Positions 31,380 through 43,039 of a DNA stretch of 64,000 nt are shown in pieces (the first letter of the stretch is position 1; every line of letters begins with the position of its first letter). The DNA comes from Diabrotica undecimpunctata (Eukaryota; Arthropoda; Insecta; Coleoptera; Chrysomelidae): positions 147,631,108-147,695,107 of the forward strand of contig NC_092804.1 of assembly GCF_040954645.1 (NCBI RefSeq). Direction: 5' to 3'. A model generated the notes under the pieces. It was not told where the DNA came from. It ran no database searches and was given only the letters and a program-made list of their open reading frames with translations. The translations under genes were made by a program, and so were the position numbers.

Positions 31380-32830
31380 TTTACTTAATCAGTAGAACCC
31401 ATTCGTACCTTTCGGTGTTGGGCCGTTTACAATACAATTCATTAAATTACAATATTTGACAGTCTTCTGAGGTGTCCTAGCTCTTAACGAACTTTCTCCA
31501 TTCCTTCCTATTGGATGCCATCTGTGTTGCTTCCTGCCAAGTCTTACCCTTACTCTGCAGTATCTGCGAGATGTCACTGTTCCATTCTTTAATGGGTCTT
31601 CCTCTTCTGTTCTTCCCTATTGGTTTGGCGTCCCACACTCTTTTTACTTGTCTATTATTGTCCATCCGGGTTAGATGTCCGAACCATGCCAATTTTTTCT
31701 CTTTGATTGACTCGAGTATCGGTTTGATTTTGAGTCTTTCTCTTATTTCTTCATTTCTGATTCTATCAGTTTTTTTTTACTCCTATCGTTCTTCTGAGGT
31801 ATTTCATCTCTGCTGCCTGAATTCTGCTCTGATGTCTTTTGTTTAATATCCAATTTTCTGCTCCATATGTCACTGTAGGTCTATATATTGTTTTATATAT
31901 TGTCATCTTGGTCTTTGTTGATATTTCTTTGTTATTAAGGAATCCTCTATTTAGTGCTTGGAATAGTTTTCCTGTGTTTTCCATTCTGTTGTTAATATCA
32001 TCCTCGATGTCTCCTTTGTTGTTGATTACTGTTCCTAAGTATTTGTATGAATTTGTCTGTATTATTTTTTGTTGGTCTATCATTACTTCTATTTGATCTT
32101 CCGTCCCTTGTTTCCTTGATATTTTCATTATTTGAGTCTTCTCTTTGTTTACGTTTAAGTTGTATTTGCTTGCTTCTAGGTTCCATTTCTCTAAGTTGTA
32201 TTTTAGTTTTTCTGCAGTTTCCGCAATTAATACTATGTCGTCTGCAAATATACACATCTCAGCATTTATCATTTGCATTTTGTTCCAACCGATGCAGTAT
32301 TTCTTAAATGTTTTCTTACATTCTTTCACTATCTCATCTATTACATTTATGAATAGTACTGGGCTGAGACTTCCCCCTTGTCTAACTCCTTGGGTTGTTT
32401 CAAATGGTTCTGACTGTATATTTAACATTCTTACTGTATTTGTTGTTTTCATGTATATACTCTTTGTTGCTTCTATCAGTTCTTCACTTACTTGTTTCTT
32501 CTTTAGGCTTTCCCATATATCTTTTCTTTTGACTAAGTCGAATGCTTTTTCCATGTCTATAAAGCTCAGATGTATGTCTTTATTTTTCTTTAAGGCTTTT
32601 TCTATTACTTGTTGCATGGTGAATATATGGTCTTGTGTGTTGTGTCCTTTCCTGAATCCACTTTGTACATCCTCTAATTTATGTTCTATTTCTTTTCCAA
32701 TTTTCCTTTCTATTATGGTTTCGTATACTTTTGCTGCTACACATAGTAGTGATAAACCTCTATATATGGATAAAATATATGGATATAGATAAAACTTTAT
32801 AAAATACATTGCGAATGCAACAGTTTTTAT
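31380..32830 (-). pseudogene. RTE-like LINE, RT to C-terminus
   Basis: A long open segment (32839-31766): SLLCVAAKVYETIIERKIGK, VQSGFRKGHNTQDHIFTMQQ, IHLSFIDMEKAFDLVKRKDI (first Asp), TTQGVRQGGSLSPVLF, MCIFADDIVLIAETAEKL (FADD), NVNKEKTQIMKISRKQ, SYKYLGTVI, TKMTIYKTIYRPTVTYGAEN. A frameshift in a run of nine A residues near 31770 moves to the frame of LAWFGHLTRMDNNRQVKRVW and RRGRPIKEWNSDISQIL, ending about 31477. Endonuclease is missing. This subfamily is different from the WTDD and LR(E)WF groups. A single slip accounts for most of its inactivation, suggesting a fairly recent copy. Confidence 0.92.
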
Positions 32831-33090
32831 CTGAGACAAACCTTAAGACCACTTAATGTTAGGATAAATAAGCATGAATCGGCATCAAAAACAGAGACTT
32901 TGATAGATCACAGATATGCAAACATGCCTAAGACAATGAGCACCGAGTATAATGAAAAGATGCGTCGATAACCATTTAGGAAATAGATAGAAAAAAGAGA
33001 AAAATCAAAGAAGCACTCTTCATCTTACTAGATGAAGAAAAATGTGTAGCAAGCTCATCAACAGAATGTAGCAGGCTACATTCTTACGAA
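32805..33090 (+). pseudogene. GIY-YIG nuclease remnant, Penelope-like
   Basis: CECNSFYLRQTLRPLNVRIN then KHESASKTETLIDHRYANM near 32812-32920 match the start of GIY-YIG domains of Penelope-like elements (C.C..SYIGQTKRPLxxRIxEH); the core YIGQT is YLRQT. After a frameshift, EIDRKKRKIKEALFILLDEE and KCVASSSTECSRL near 32975-33075 give the C-terminal end. It is wedged between two minus-strand LINEs and has no RT. Function in the intact element: DNA nicking for retrotransposition. Confidence 0.6.
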
Positions 33091-33109
33091 ACATGATGGA
33101 AGAAGCCAT

Positions 33110-33900
33110 CAGTAAGAATCTCTCTTTAATCTTGATCTCTTGGAGAAAGTATGATGGTCATTGTAATATCGTGTATGGTCTCTCCCCATAGACTTATGCC
33201 TCTCGTCATTTTTATTACATCGTATATAGGTCTTTTGCCAATTCCTGTAATCTGTTCAATCCATCTTGTTGGAGATCTTCCTTAGTCTTCGGCCTTCTCC
33301 ATTCCCTTAGTATCTCCATATTGTATATATCTGTCCTTATGATATGTTCATATGTCAGTACTGAAAATATTAAGGAGTTAACCAATCTCATTTTTAGGTC
33401 TTTTGAAATAGTGGTGTCTTTTCATATCTTGGTCGTCTTTTTATAGTTGGCTGTTTGACTCTCTAGCTATGAGTGTTCCTGTGTTTGGGATCAATGATTT
33501 CAGATTCAAAAATGGGTTGACAGTATCAAACCGGTCAATTTTGGTTATAAGTGGATGATTGTTGTATTGCCTATCCACTATCAAGATTTTTTCTTTGATA
33601 TATTTAACTCCATACCAAACCTTTTATTCTTATTTTCAACTCACCATATGAGATTAATCAGATCTTCATTGCTGTTAGCAATTAAGGCTATATCATCTAC
33701 AAAGCGTAAGTTGTTTATTTTTCGACTATTTATTGAGATGTATGTTTCTCATGATATGATTACATAACTCAATTATAAGGGAAATCAGGTGCTACTATAA
33801 ATACATTTTGTTTAATATCAGCCCTAAATCCCAGTTGGCTTTGTGAAACGCCTCGTAATAATCAATGAAGCAGATGTATAACGAGGTATTGTACTGAATT
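33110..33900 (-). pseudogene. RTE-like LINE, strongly decayed
   Basis: Leftwards: VICTCFIDYYEAFHKANWDL (RT, FIDYxxAFD), NKSRKINNLRFVDDIALIAN (FVDD in place of YADD), MELNISKKKS, then LKMRLVNSLIFSVLTYEH and ILREWRRPKT-like C-terminal pieces, near KEDLQQDGLNRLQELAKDL. Every block is interrupted by stops. It sits directly next to the GIY-YIG remnant. A possible second tail, beginning CATCATCCAGCCTTCTGCGT at 33925, matches the end of the 60.5-kb LINE. Confidence 0.7.
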
Positions 33901-34540
33901 ATCTTGATTTATTGATTCAATATCATCATCCAGCCTTCTGCGTCAATCTTAAGCTTCCTGCAGCCAATTCACAGCGATTATTTTAAATCGCTTAAAAAAA
34001 TAGACTAGACTACAATCTGCTTTGTACACTTTATGATTTAAGTTATTTTGTATGATTATACTTAAATAAAATTGCTAAGCGATTTTTTAAAAAAGAATGT
34101 GATAAGCGTGAAACACCACTAACAAACCAAACGTAAAAGTTTACAAATATCATCAGTGACATCTTAAACTTTGATCGTAAAAGTTTAACTACATCTAGAT
34201 TAGCGGTAGAAACTTGGCATAAAAGTGCATTATTACCGAAAGCTTATCTTGTGGTGTTGGCACCGAAAAGGAGTTGTTGACAGTAAGCTGTAACTTTAAA
34301 AAAGTAACAAGAGAATCAACGTTTAACTTTCATGCTCTTTTTACTTGATATTGGAATATTTCTTCATATTAATGAAATTCTTTTTCCCAAATAATAGAAC
34401 AAAATAGAATTTTAACACTGTTAAAATAATTTAATGTTTAACTTTTAAATAATTCTAATTGAATAATTCATAAATTGCTTCTTCAGATTTGTAATTATTT
34501 GTAGGAAAAAAATTATATAGATATCCTTTTAATTTGCTAT
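33901..34540. other. No gene seen beyond a short LINE tail
   Basis: A LINE 3' scrap at 33925-33975 (minus), otherwise AT-rich. Confidence 0.4.
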
Positions 34541-34541
34541 G

Positions 34542-34545
<4 letters not shown>

Positions 34546-34616
<71 letters not shown>
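34546..34616. repeat. (TA)n microsatellite
   Basis: About 36 TA units, located about 100 bp beyond the hammerhead-like motif in the reading direction of the Penelope-like remnant. Confidence 0.98.
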
Positions 34617-34618
<2 letters not shown>

Positions 34619-34719
34619 CTAAAGTATTTAACTAGTGAACTCAGAGCTTTAATCGGTCATTTAGATTGGCAAATAAAAAAAGAAGAAAAAAAAACGAACT
34701 TCATAAGTTTATCGAAGAC

Positions 34720-34750
34720 GTTTCGCTTTATAGTTCTAAAGCTTCATCAG
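34720..34750 (-). other. Hammerhead-like core motif in Penelope-like 3' region
   Basis: Minus strand: CTGATGA (34750-34744), one A, stem GCTTTA/TAAAGC with a 6-nt loop (34742-34725), then GAAAC (34724-34720). A possible stem III, CUUC/GAAG with flanking ACG/CGU, follows, but no stem I is evident. The layout, including the extra A, is the same as at 3530-3559, and it again lies downstream of a GIY-YIG remnant in the same orientation. Confidence 0.4.
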
Positions 34751-35290
34751 TGCTCTAAAATACAACAAATGACATAGAGTTTATAAGAAATACAGATGTT
34801 AATAGTTTATACCTTACAACTCAATATGTAGTATATTATCGATGTTATTATTTATATATGTACTGTGAACTTTACTCATTATTTAAAACTAACTTAACAA
34901 AAAAAACCAAAAACACACAAACTCTGCAGAAAATAATGTTCATATTCGTAGATACGAAGATTAAAAAATTTTAAACGGACATTTGGCTTCATTTAGAGAT
35001 GGTTCTCCACTGAAGACAAGCAAAGCACTGATTTATTGCAATCCATTGCAATATTTGCACCGAAAATTTTTTAAGGGCCATGTCACCAAATTCCAAGGTT
35101 TGAGACAATTATGAACTTGTACGGGGTTTATTTAATGATTAGTTGGATAGGTGGATTTGTATGGCAGAAATATTTGATATACTATATTTTTTTTTTAATT
35201 TATGTTTTAATGAAACTTGGAGATATGGGATGATTGTGTTATTATTTTGAATGGAAACTAAGCCACATTTTAACTTAAGAATAATTGGTA

Positions 35291-35631
35291 TTATTTATTT
35301 CGTAAGATAAGAGAGTGGTAAACCTGGCTCAAATTGTCGATGTCGGTTTTTTTGTTTATTGCAGATGGGTTCTTGAGGATCTCAGACATTTCAATAAAGG
35401 AGCGTTTCTGATGGTTATTTTGTTTCGCCAGTATTTTGGTAGTTGTGAAGTCAATGTGATGTTTGGTGGAAATGGCGTGTTGTGCAAGGGCACAAGAGGG
35501 TTTGGAAAGTCTAATGTCGCTTTTGTGTGAAGTTATACGCCCTAGAAGCGACCGACTGGTCTGGTCAATGTAGCAGGAGTTGCATTCTGAACAGACTTTA
35601 GACTTACACATAAACTTTTTAGACTTAAAGA
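35291..35631 (-). pseudogene. Penelope-like element, GIY-YIG endonuclease domain
   Basis: The best preserved GIY-YIG piece here: KVCSECNSCYIDQTSRSLLG (the YIGQT core with Asp for Gly), RITSHKSDIRLSKPSCALAQ, HAISTKHHIDFTTTKILAKQ, NNHQKRSFIEMSEILKNPSA and INKKTDIDNLSQVYHSLI. The final block is the characteristic C-terminus of insect Penelope-type proteins. About 106 codons are open with a stop at 35291. The RT that should precede it is missing, cut off by a (TA)n tract at 35635. The 3' region runs down to another (TA)n tract at 34616. Confidence 0.88.

Positions 35632-35634
<3 letters not shown>

Positions 35635-35695
<61 letters not shown>
35635..35695. repeat. (TA)n microsatellite
   Basis: About 30 TA units bordering the truncated side of the GIY-YIG remnant. 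Confidence 0.98.
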
Positions 35696-35699
<4 letters not shown>

Positions 35700-36330
35700 T
35701 AAGGAACACTCGAAGAGTGGTGGGTTTATGGGAGATATTAAATGTGTAAAGAAGCTTACGACAATGGACATTACAAGATTATGTTGTATAAACAATTAAT
35801 TGGAACTGAATACAGTTTACAAATTAACTCAAACTTGCAAACTCAAGCACAGCAAAAGACATGTGGTAATTGTACATGTATATAAAAAATATGTAAAAAA
35901 CTTAAGTAAAAAACTTTAATTTAAAGAGAACTAAAAAGATCTTCAGATGCACTTTCAACAGTATTATATTAGTTAAATTTAATTTTAACTTTAGGTAACA
36001 TTATTAAATTGATTAAGATTGAATTCTAGTGATATTTAAAAAAATATATATTGAAGTTACCACTCTTAAGCTTCTTAGTTGCTTTCGGTGAAATGAGAAT
36101 AGCAGGTAAGACACACGTCAACCAACGAGAAAGGCCACTGTCTTTCTTGACATTTCACACTTCTTCAACTGGTCTTGGGTGAAATGTCCTTTGATCTATC
36201 CTATCAGCCTCTCTCAGGAGAGTCTCTCTAAACACTAAACTTCTATGTCGTCAAGAGAGACAGGTTATGGTTGTCTGTTCCTGAGTTTGAAATCGATAAT
36301 ATTTCACAAATTCTCCAATTTCACTAAAAT
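35700..36330. other. No gene seen
   Basis: AT-rich; no motif recognised on either strand. Confidence 0.4.
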
Positions 36331-36334
36331 TGTA

Positions 36335-37310
36335 TTAATTTTAACCTCGTCCAAATAATCACGAACCACACGTGTAACATGTGGTCGAGCATTATCATGC
36401 AATAAAAGAAAATTATTTCCTATGTAAGTAGCAAATGGAACTACATGGTTAGACAAAATGTCTGTAATATACCTTTCACTTGTTAAGAAACCTCTTCGTT
36501 AAACAACAAGGTCCGTTCGAGCTGGAAGAGATATTCCTCCCCAAACTATTACAGATCCTCCATTGAATAAAGTAATAGGTCGTATATTGCATTGTGCATA
36601 GCGTTCTCTTGAATGTCGAATAACTCTCATGCGTTTATTTGAGCTATATAAGCAATACCCATTAGCAGTGAACACGTGCTCCCCGTCATCAACATTCCAG
36701 TCAAGGTACTCTCTGGCAAATTGTAATCTACTTCTACGATAATTTACGTTTAAAGCTGGTGCTCTGACTGGTATCCTTACATGCAAATCCTGTTTAGCGA
36801 GACTCCTTTTGTATGGTGCTTTTACTAATTTGAATATTATAAACATCTGCCACTTGTATTTGTAAATTTTTCATTGTGACAAAACGTTATTTTCTACCAC
36901 AAAGCCTGATTAACTGATCTTGGCGTGGTGTTGTGATCTTCCTTGTCCATGCCGTCTCGTACGGTCGTTGGTTTTTTGAAAACGTTGAATTACTCGTGAT
37001 GTTGTAGTATGAGATACTTTTAACCTCAAACCTATTTCACGATAACTTAACCCTACATTAGCTAAAGTAATTACATGTACACACTCATCTCGGCTCAGCT
37101 TTCTTGTTAACTAACTAACATACGCAAAATAGCAAAACAATTTATTGAATTTTAAATAATATTGTCAGTCTAGAACTGTCCTGTCAAATAGTTAAATTTT
37201 TTATAGCCAACTAACTCCTTCCATTAATGAGTATTACAATTTAATAAAATCATGTTATGATTTAAACGTACTTTTCTTTTTTGATAATAAATGATTTCAT
37301 ACACTCTGTG
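36335..37310 (-). pseudogene. Tc1-like transposase, decayed
   Basis: Leftwards from about 37115: SRDECVHVITLANVGLSYRE then IGLRLKVSHTTTSRVIQRF (helix-turn-helix) and KTNDRTRRHGQGR. The open part 36846-36499 has LQFAREYLDWNVDDGEHVF, where the first catalytic block FTDES reads FTANGY so the Asp is gone, then RERYAQCNIRPITLFNGGSV and WGGISLPARTDLVV. LLLHDNARPHVTRVVRDYLD near 36400-36350 keeps the second Asp; the DD34E Glu block is missing. A terminal motif TACACAGAGTGTATGAAAT on the minus strand at about 37310-37292 may be the 5' inverted repeat; its partner was not found, so the 3' end looks truncated. Confidence 0.82.
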
Positions 37311-37314
37311 TATG

Positions 37315-38178
37315 GGTAAAACGTTAATATTTTCCAGAAAACATTAATACAGTAATTACTTAGAAATAGACCTGCACTGCATAAATTGGTCGCATTGTTC
37401 CTGTAGTGATCCTTTCCCAAGTTAACATTGTTCCTTTTCTAAGTGCATTGTACTAAAGACCACCAATAGTGAGAAATACGTATATATGGTTGCTTTCCAT
37501 CGATATACCTATTTTGTTTTTTGTTTTTCTGTTTTTCGAGACATGCCGTTAAGAACTATGAAAGAACTCCAAAGTAGTCTGACCTAAATATTACCTAATT
37601 TGTGAGATCAATAATAAGACCTTAAGTTTTTAATATTGATGCCATTTATTATTAAAAACATAAAGACAATAATATATGGCATTTAGAAATTTTTGAGGCT
37701 GAAATAAATGGCATTTTTGAATTATTATTAAACTAGATAGCCGAAATCGTTTTTATTGTCACAATTTCTTTTCATTTCTAATTAAAATTATTTTTTCTTG
37801 TATCGTTTAAACTGTCTTTAGCTATAACGTAATTTAAGAGTTATTAAAGACAAAATATTTGTTAAATTAGGGCGATCTAATATTTGACAGTCCTTATTAA
37901 AATTATACGCCAGGTGACACGTACCCTATTAGCAATCAATTAACATGAAACGTTTATTCTCTTCTCTTATATTCATAAAATCAGAAAGGAAAGTCGCCCT
38001 ATCTCCAAAACAAAGGTAGAAAAAGCTATACAAACGTTTTTCCACTTTATAGTGAACATATTTCTGTACAGCGTAGTAACAACAGGTTTTATTAAACTGT
38101 TCTCAAGACAATTATATAAGCTTTTTGCATTTAAATGTAATTATTCTGGTAGAGTATTAGGGACTAATATACAAGTAA
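37315..38178. other. No gene seen
   Basis: AT-rich; nothing recognised. Confidence 0.4.
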
Positions 38179-38179
<1 letters not shown>

Positions 38180-38247
<68 letters not shown>

Positions 38248-38252
38248 TATAT
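38180..38252. repeat. (TA)n microsatellite
   Basis: TA tract with one GTA interruption near 38228. It directly abuts the 3' end of the minus-strand LINE to its right. Confidence 0.98.
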
Positions 38253-38254
38253 TC

Positions 38255-39608
38255 AGGGATTCTACAGTATTCACTGACTTCCCTCGCTCAACCGTTTCCA
38301 TCTCTCTCTGTTGTCCCATTCTCCATCGTTTAGGCCTCTCTTACTCATGGTGTCGTCTACTTCGTTCCTCCAGGATTTCGGGGTCTTCCTCTTTTCCCCC
38401 TTCCTATGAGGCTCCATTTGGTTATTCTCTTTATCCATCTGCTGTCGCTAGTTCTTCTTACATGTCCATACCACTTTAGAGCCTTTTTTGTTCTATATAT
38501 GTTAATATGTCTGTTTCTATTGATGTTATTTGCTTTATTTCGTCATTACTTCTCCTATCTATTCTTGTTACTTTGCAGCATCTTTGCAGGCATTCCATCT
38601 CTGTTGCTACTATCTTACTGCTGTTTTTCTAGATTATGATCCAATTTTCACAGCCCCATATATCATAATACTTCGCACTAATGTTTTATAAATCTGTGTT
38701 TTTGTCTTCATATTTAGGTGTCTATCCCACAATACTGAGTTAAGTTGTCGGATTGCTGTTCTTGTTTGTCCTAATCTTTGTGTAATTTCTTCCTCTGTTG
38801 TTGTCTTTTTCGTGATTATAAACCCCAAGTATTTGAATTTATCCTTTCCTTTGATTGTTACGTTATCATCAATCTGTAGATCTTCTATGTCTTCTTCACT
38901 TGTAGATAGGTACTCTGTTTTCGCGAGGTTAATATCTAGGCCAGCCTTGGTATATTCTTCTTGTAGTTTCTTCATCATGTAGCTGAGGTCGTCTTGGTCT
39001 TGTGCAATCACTACTTGATCGTCTGCAAAGCTTAACGTATATAGGTATTCGTTCCGTACCGGTACTCCCATGCCTTCACATTTTCTTTTCAATGTAATCA
39101 AGGCTTTCTTTAAGTATATTTTAAATAGGGTTGGAGATGTGAAACAACCCTGCAGGAGCCCTTTTGTTGTGGTGAAGTCTCCTATTATTCTTGTTCCCAT
39201 TTTAATGGACACTTTATTTTTTTTATACAGAGCTTTTGGGGCTTTTATGAGTTCTGTCTGTATTTCTAATTTGTACATTGCCTCCCATAGTTCTGACCTT
39301 GGTACAGAGTCATACGCCTTTCTCAGTTCCACAAATGTCAACTGTATATCTCTATTTTTTGCTTTTTTCTTCTCCAACAGTTTTTCCAGTGTGATTATGT
39401 GGTCTATGCATGTTCTTCCTGCCGTGAAGCCTGCCTGATCCTCCCCGATTTCGCCTTTTATCGCTTGCTCTATCTTTTCTCGCAGTATCTTCCCATTTAA
39501 TCTTCCTATTGATGATATTCTCATCGTTTTCTATCTCCTTTCTTAAATATAGATGTCATATGTGCTTCCGTCCATTCCTTTGGGAGCTGTTCTCCCAGTA
39601 AGTCAAGT
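38255..39608 (-). pseudogene. RTE-like LINE, RT to 3' end, abutting (TA)n
   Basis: From 39605: LLGEQLPKEW-type pre-RT piece, then EDQAGFTAGRTCIDHIITLE, IQLTFVELRKAYDSVPRSEL (first Asp retained as YDS), TTTKGLLQGCFTSPTLF (normally RQGCxLSPTLF), LYTLSFADDQVVIAQDQDDL, LDINLAKTEYLSTSEE, KYLGFIITKK, MKTKTQIYKTLVRSIMIYGA. After 38634 the frame shifts; TWMDNVKK-like and GLNDGEWDNRERWKRLSEGS segments close the ORF near 38280. The 3' end runs straight into a (TA)n tract. The endonuclease is missing. Confidence 0.9.
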
Positions 39609-39611
39609 AAA

Positions 39612-40390
39612 GATTACTAACATTTATCGTAAACTCAATACTAGTTCAGTCGTCCAGAATAACAAATTTGTTTTATCGTCGCCTTCTTAAGAACCAGTCA
39701 TCGAAAAAATCGTAATTAAGTACATTGTAGATTTTACACTTAAATGCCGATGGTTATTATTTTAGCCATGAATCTCATTATTACTGTGTAACAATGCGTT
39801 GTTTATAAACACATTGTATTCAAATTTTCATTAAAAAACTGTAATTATAGTTATACTAAGTATATGTCACTCTGTGCAAGTGGCTAAAATCTCAACCTGC
39901 GATATTTTTATTACACAGTAAATGTCTAGGAATTATACGGGTCTTCTTGTTATCTCTTACTGCTTTTCCCGTCAATTCCAAAACTTCAGCAACTAGATAT
40001 TCCATAACAGCTGCCAAGTATACAGCTAAAGCGTTTGTTTGAAAAATAACACATGTCTATTTTTTGCAAATTTAACTAATGTTGTTCGCACAAAATAGTA
40101 GTTTCTTTATCGATCTCACACATTCAGTTATATAAAAATCGGGGATGTCCGGAGTAAACTACATAGAAAATTTGGATAGTTTTAGAAAAACAACAGATGT
40201 CTATTCGATTTGTTGTAAAAGCAACACTTGTCCCATATTAATCAACGGTCATGACTAAGCGTGAATAACCTTGTCTATAAATTTATTCGTTGTGTGCGTT
40301 CTTTGTTAATAACACGTGATGTTTGTTTCCTTTTTATAAAAAAAATAGTTTAGCATGCTCAACACAATACCTTTAATCTTATATATGATA
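39612..40390. other. No gene seen
   Basis: AT-rich; nothing recognised on either strand. Confidence 0.4.
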
Positions 40391-40394
40391 GCGT

Positions 40395-40660
40395 TTGGGA
40401 AATTAAAACTACAAATCAACAACGAAAACGCAAAAGAAAAGTTGATCGAAGGAAAATCATAAAGCAAGCTAAAATATACATGGAGTTGCTCACAAAACAC
40501 ATAAAGGTGATAAGGATGTTTTAGCCCGAACAACAGGAATTGTCTGTAATCTTGGTTGTAGATCTAAACGTTACCGATGCTTCTATGTAATAACACAGGA
40601 ACAAGTTCTGACTTACTGAATAGAATTACCAGTACCCTTAAACTAGCAGGGACAAATGAG
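40395..40660 (+). pseudogene. Uncharacterised insect repeat-associated protein, N-terminal piece (copy A)
   Basis: NQQRKRKRKVDRRKIIKQAK then, one frame over, GDKDVLARTTGIVCNLGCRS and KRYRCFYVITQEQVLTY. A basic KRKRK segment followed by a C..GC....C cluster and an IT.E. phrase resembles the N-terminus of an uncharacterised insect protein family whose later part is found at 43.0-43.6 kb. This assignment rests on order, orientation and a short motif, so it is tentative. The foldback-like array separates the two pieces. Confidence 0.35.
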
Positions 40661-40677
40661 CGGAATCAAATTTAACC

Positions 40678-42986
40678 TACGTAATATTTTTTCACCCATT
40701 TTTCACTAATTTATTACCACCCTAATAATTTTTCACCACCAAACCACCCTTTTTGAAGGGGAGCGATTTTGCCTGCTTACGGTTAAAACTAGCAGAATTC
40801 CAAAAATAATATTTATGATATATCACAGTGCTCTGCTACGTTTTTATGAATTAATTACCACACTAGAAATTATTCACCCCTCACTTACTCCTTATGAGAA
40901 GTCAATAATTCTGTTGGGTTAATATTTAAGGTGATAAAAAATCTATTTTTACAATTTTTTACAATTTTACTGTACTCTTCTTGTAACTGAAAGTAAAAAT
41001 TGCTTGACAGGTTTTTACTGAATTTTATCCACCCTTATAATTTTTGACCCCCTAAGCCACAGTTAATGGGAAACATTCAACAAGCTACGCATTTACGCTA
41101 GCTAAATGCGAAATCTTTTTGGAAATACAAAATTGCGCTGCTAGATTTTTACTATATTTTTACCAACCTAGTCACTGTTTTCTTAACTACCCTAATTAAA
41201 AACATTCTGAAATGTTACTCTGTGCTAATATTTATTTTTTAAATGTTTATATATTGAAAATATGAAAATACTTTATTACAAATATTATAAATTTTAACTG
41301 TTTTAAAAAGTTGACTCTGATTATAGTAGTAAGTACATGGCTAAGAGAAATCGAATCGTGAGTTCCTTTTATGAATATAAAATAACTGAAATCAAGTTGA
41401 GTTTTAGTAAATACAATGGAATTGTTATATTTCACAGAATAATTACCAGGTAAGAAATATTCAAATTGAAATAATTTTATTATCTCTATTACATTAATTA
41501 CCTAATTGTAAAGGAGGGTCGGGATACCTTGCGCACCTATTGTTAAAATATTAAAAGATTTGTATTTATTGGGTACATCCATAGACCTGAGCGAAGTGTT
41601 AGATTGATACCGCCCTCTTCACTATTATTTAACTTTGGCAATAAATTGTAAATAACGCCTCTCTACTGTCCTTGGGTGTGTTTTATGCTGAGTACAATAG
41701 TTTTTGAGTAATTTTTAATAATAAACACCAGTAGACATTTATCTACGCACGATCGCGTCTTGTTAATTGTTGATTTTTAACTCTTGCCCACTCTTGTTGA
41801 TTTATGCCCAGTGTGTTAGGTGAAAAATATGAAGACAGCAAAAAATAGTAAAGAGTTGAAGTAAAAGTGCAATACAAAAAAAATATTGAAAATACCTTTT
41901 ATAATTTTATTTTGTCACAATTAAACCTAGCAGAAGTATTGGCTTCTCATAGAGAGGTAAACAATTGCGAAGATGGTAAATGAATTTCAAAAGTTTTGCA
42001 GTACACAGTGGTATTTAAAGATTACTTTTTCTATTTTAACCTAAGCTACCACAGGTTAGCTGAGAAGCGCAAAATTAGTAAAAATCGAGCAGAATCATGT
42101 AGTATTTCAAAATTTTATTTCAATTATCTAGCTTAATATTCGAGATTCCGCTTAATAGCTTAATATTGACTTTCCACAAGGAGTAGTTAAGAAGTGAAAA
42201 ATTAATAGGGTGGTAATAAATTTGTAAAAACCTAGCAGAATACTGTGGTATTTCAAAATATTTTTTTTCTAATTTCGCTGGCTCAAATATTAAGCTAGCA
42301 GGAACGTTTCCAAATAAGATTAGTTTAGGGGTTAAAAATTATCATGGTGATTAAAATTTAGTCAAAACTTAACAGAACACTTTTTTATTTCAGTTATAAG
42401 TAGAGGAGAGTGAAATTGTAAAAGAATATTTTTTCACCATAAATTTTAACCTAACAGAATTATTGGCTTTCCATAAGAGGCAGTTGAGTGGTGAATAATT
42501 ACTAGGGTGGTAATAAAATCCGGTAAAACCTAGCAGAACACTGTGGTATTTCAAAAATAATTATTTTCTAATTACGCTGGCTCAAATATTAAGCTAGCAG
42601 TAACGTTTCCAAATAAGATTGATTTATGGTTGCAAGATTAACAGGGTGGTTAAAGTTTAGTAAACATTTAAAAAATACTTTTTTTTATTCAGTTATAAGT
42701 ATAGGAGAGTGAATTTGAAAAAAAAATAATTTGTCCCCTAAAATTTTAATCTAACAGAAATATTGACTTTCCATAAGGGGTAGTTAACGGGTGAAAAATT
42801 ACTAAGGTGATAATAAATTCATAAAAACCTAGCAGAGCACTGTGGTATATCATAAATATTTTTTTTTAATTCTACTAGTTTTAACCGTAAGCCACCAAAA
42901 TCGCTCCCCTTAAGGCTGGTTTAGTGGTGAAAAAATTATTAGGGCGGTAATAAATTAGTGAAAAATGGGTAAAACAATATGCCATC
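40678..42986. mobile_element. Foldback-like element: inverted tandem arrays around a core
   Basis: The left arm (about 40678-41200) and right arm (about 41900-42986) are inverted copies, e.g. CCCATTTTTCACTAATTTAT at the left tip and its inverse at the right tip. Each arm is itself tandem: in the right arm AAACCTAGCAGA recurs at about 42229, 42527 and 42826 (period about 298 bp), with an older unit from about 41929; in the left arm the inverse motif recurs at about 40831 and 41131. A core of about 700 bp (41200-41900) has no coding signature. Inverted tandem-repeat arms are the hallmark of foldback (FB/Galileo-like) elements. No flanking target duplication was identified. Confidence 0.75.
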
Positions 42987-43039
42987 GGAAAAAAGTTTTT
43001 TTTCTGAATTCTGCTAACTTGGCTAAATATATAAAGAAT

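Noticed and set aside
31511..32792. Plus-strand ORFs of up to 215 codons across 31.5-32.8 kb
   Set aside because: They are antisense shadows of the long minus-strand LINE reverse transcriptase.
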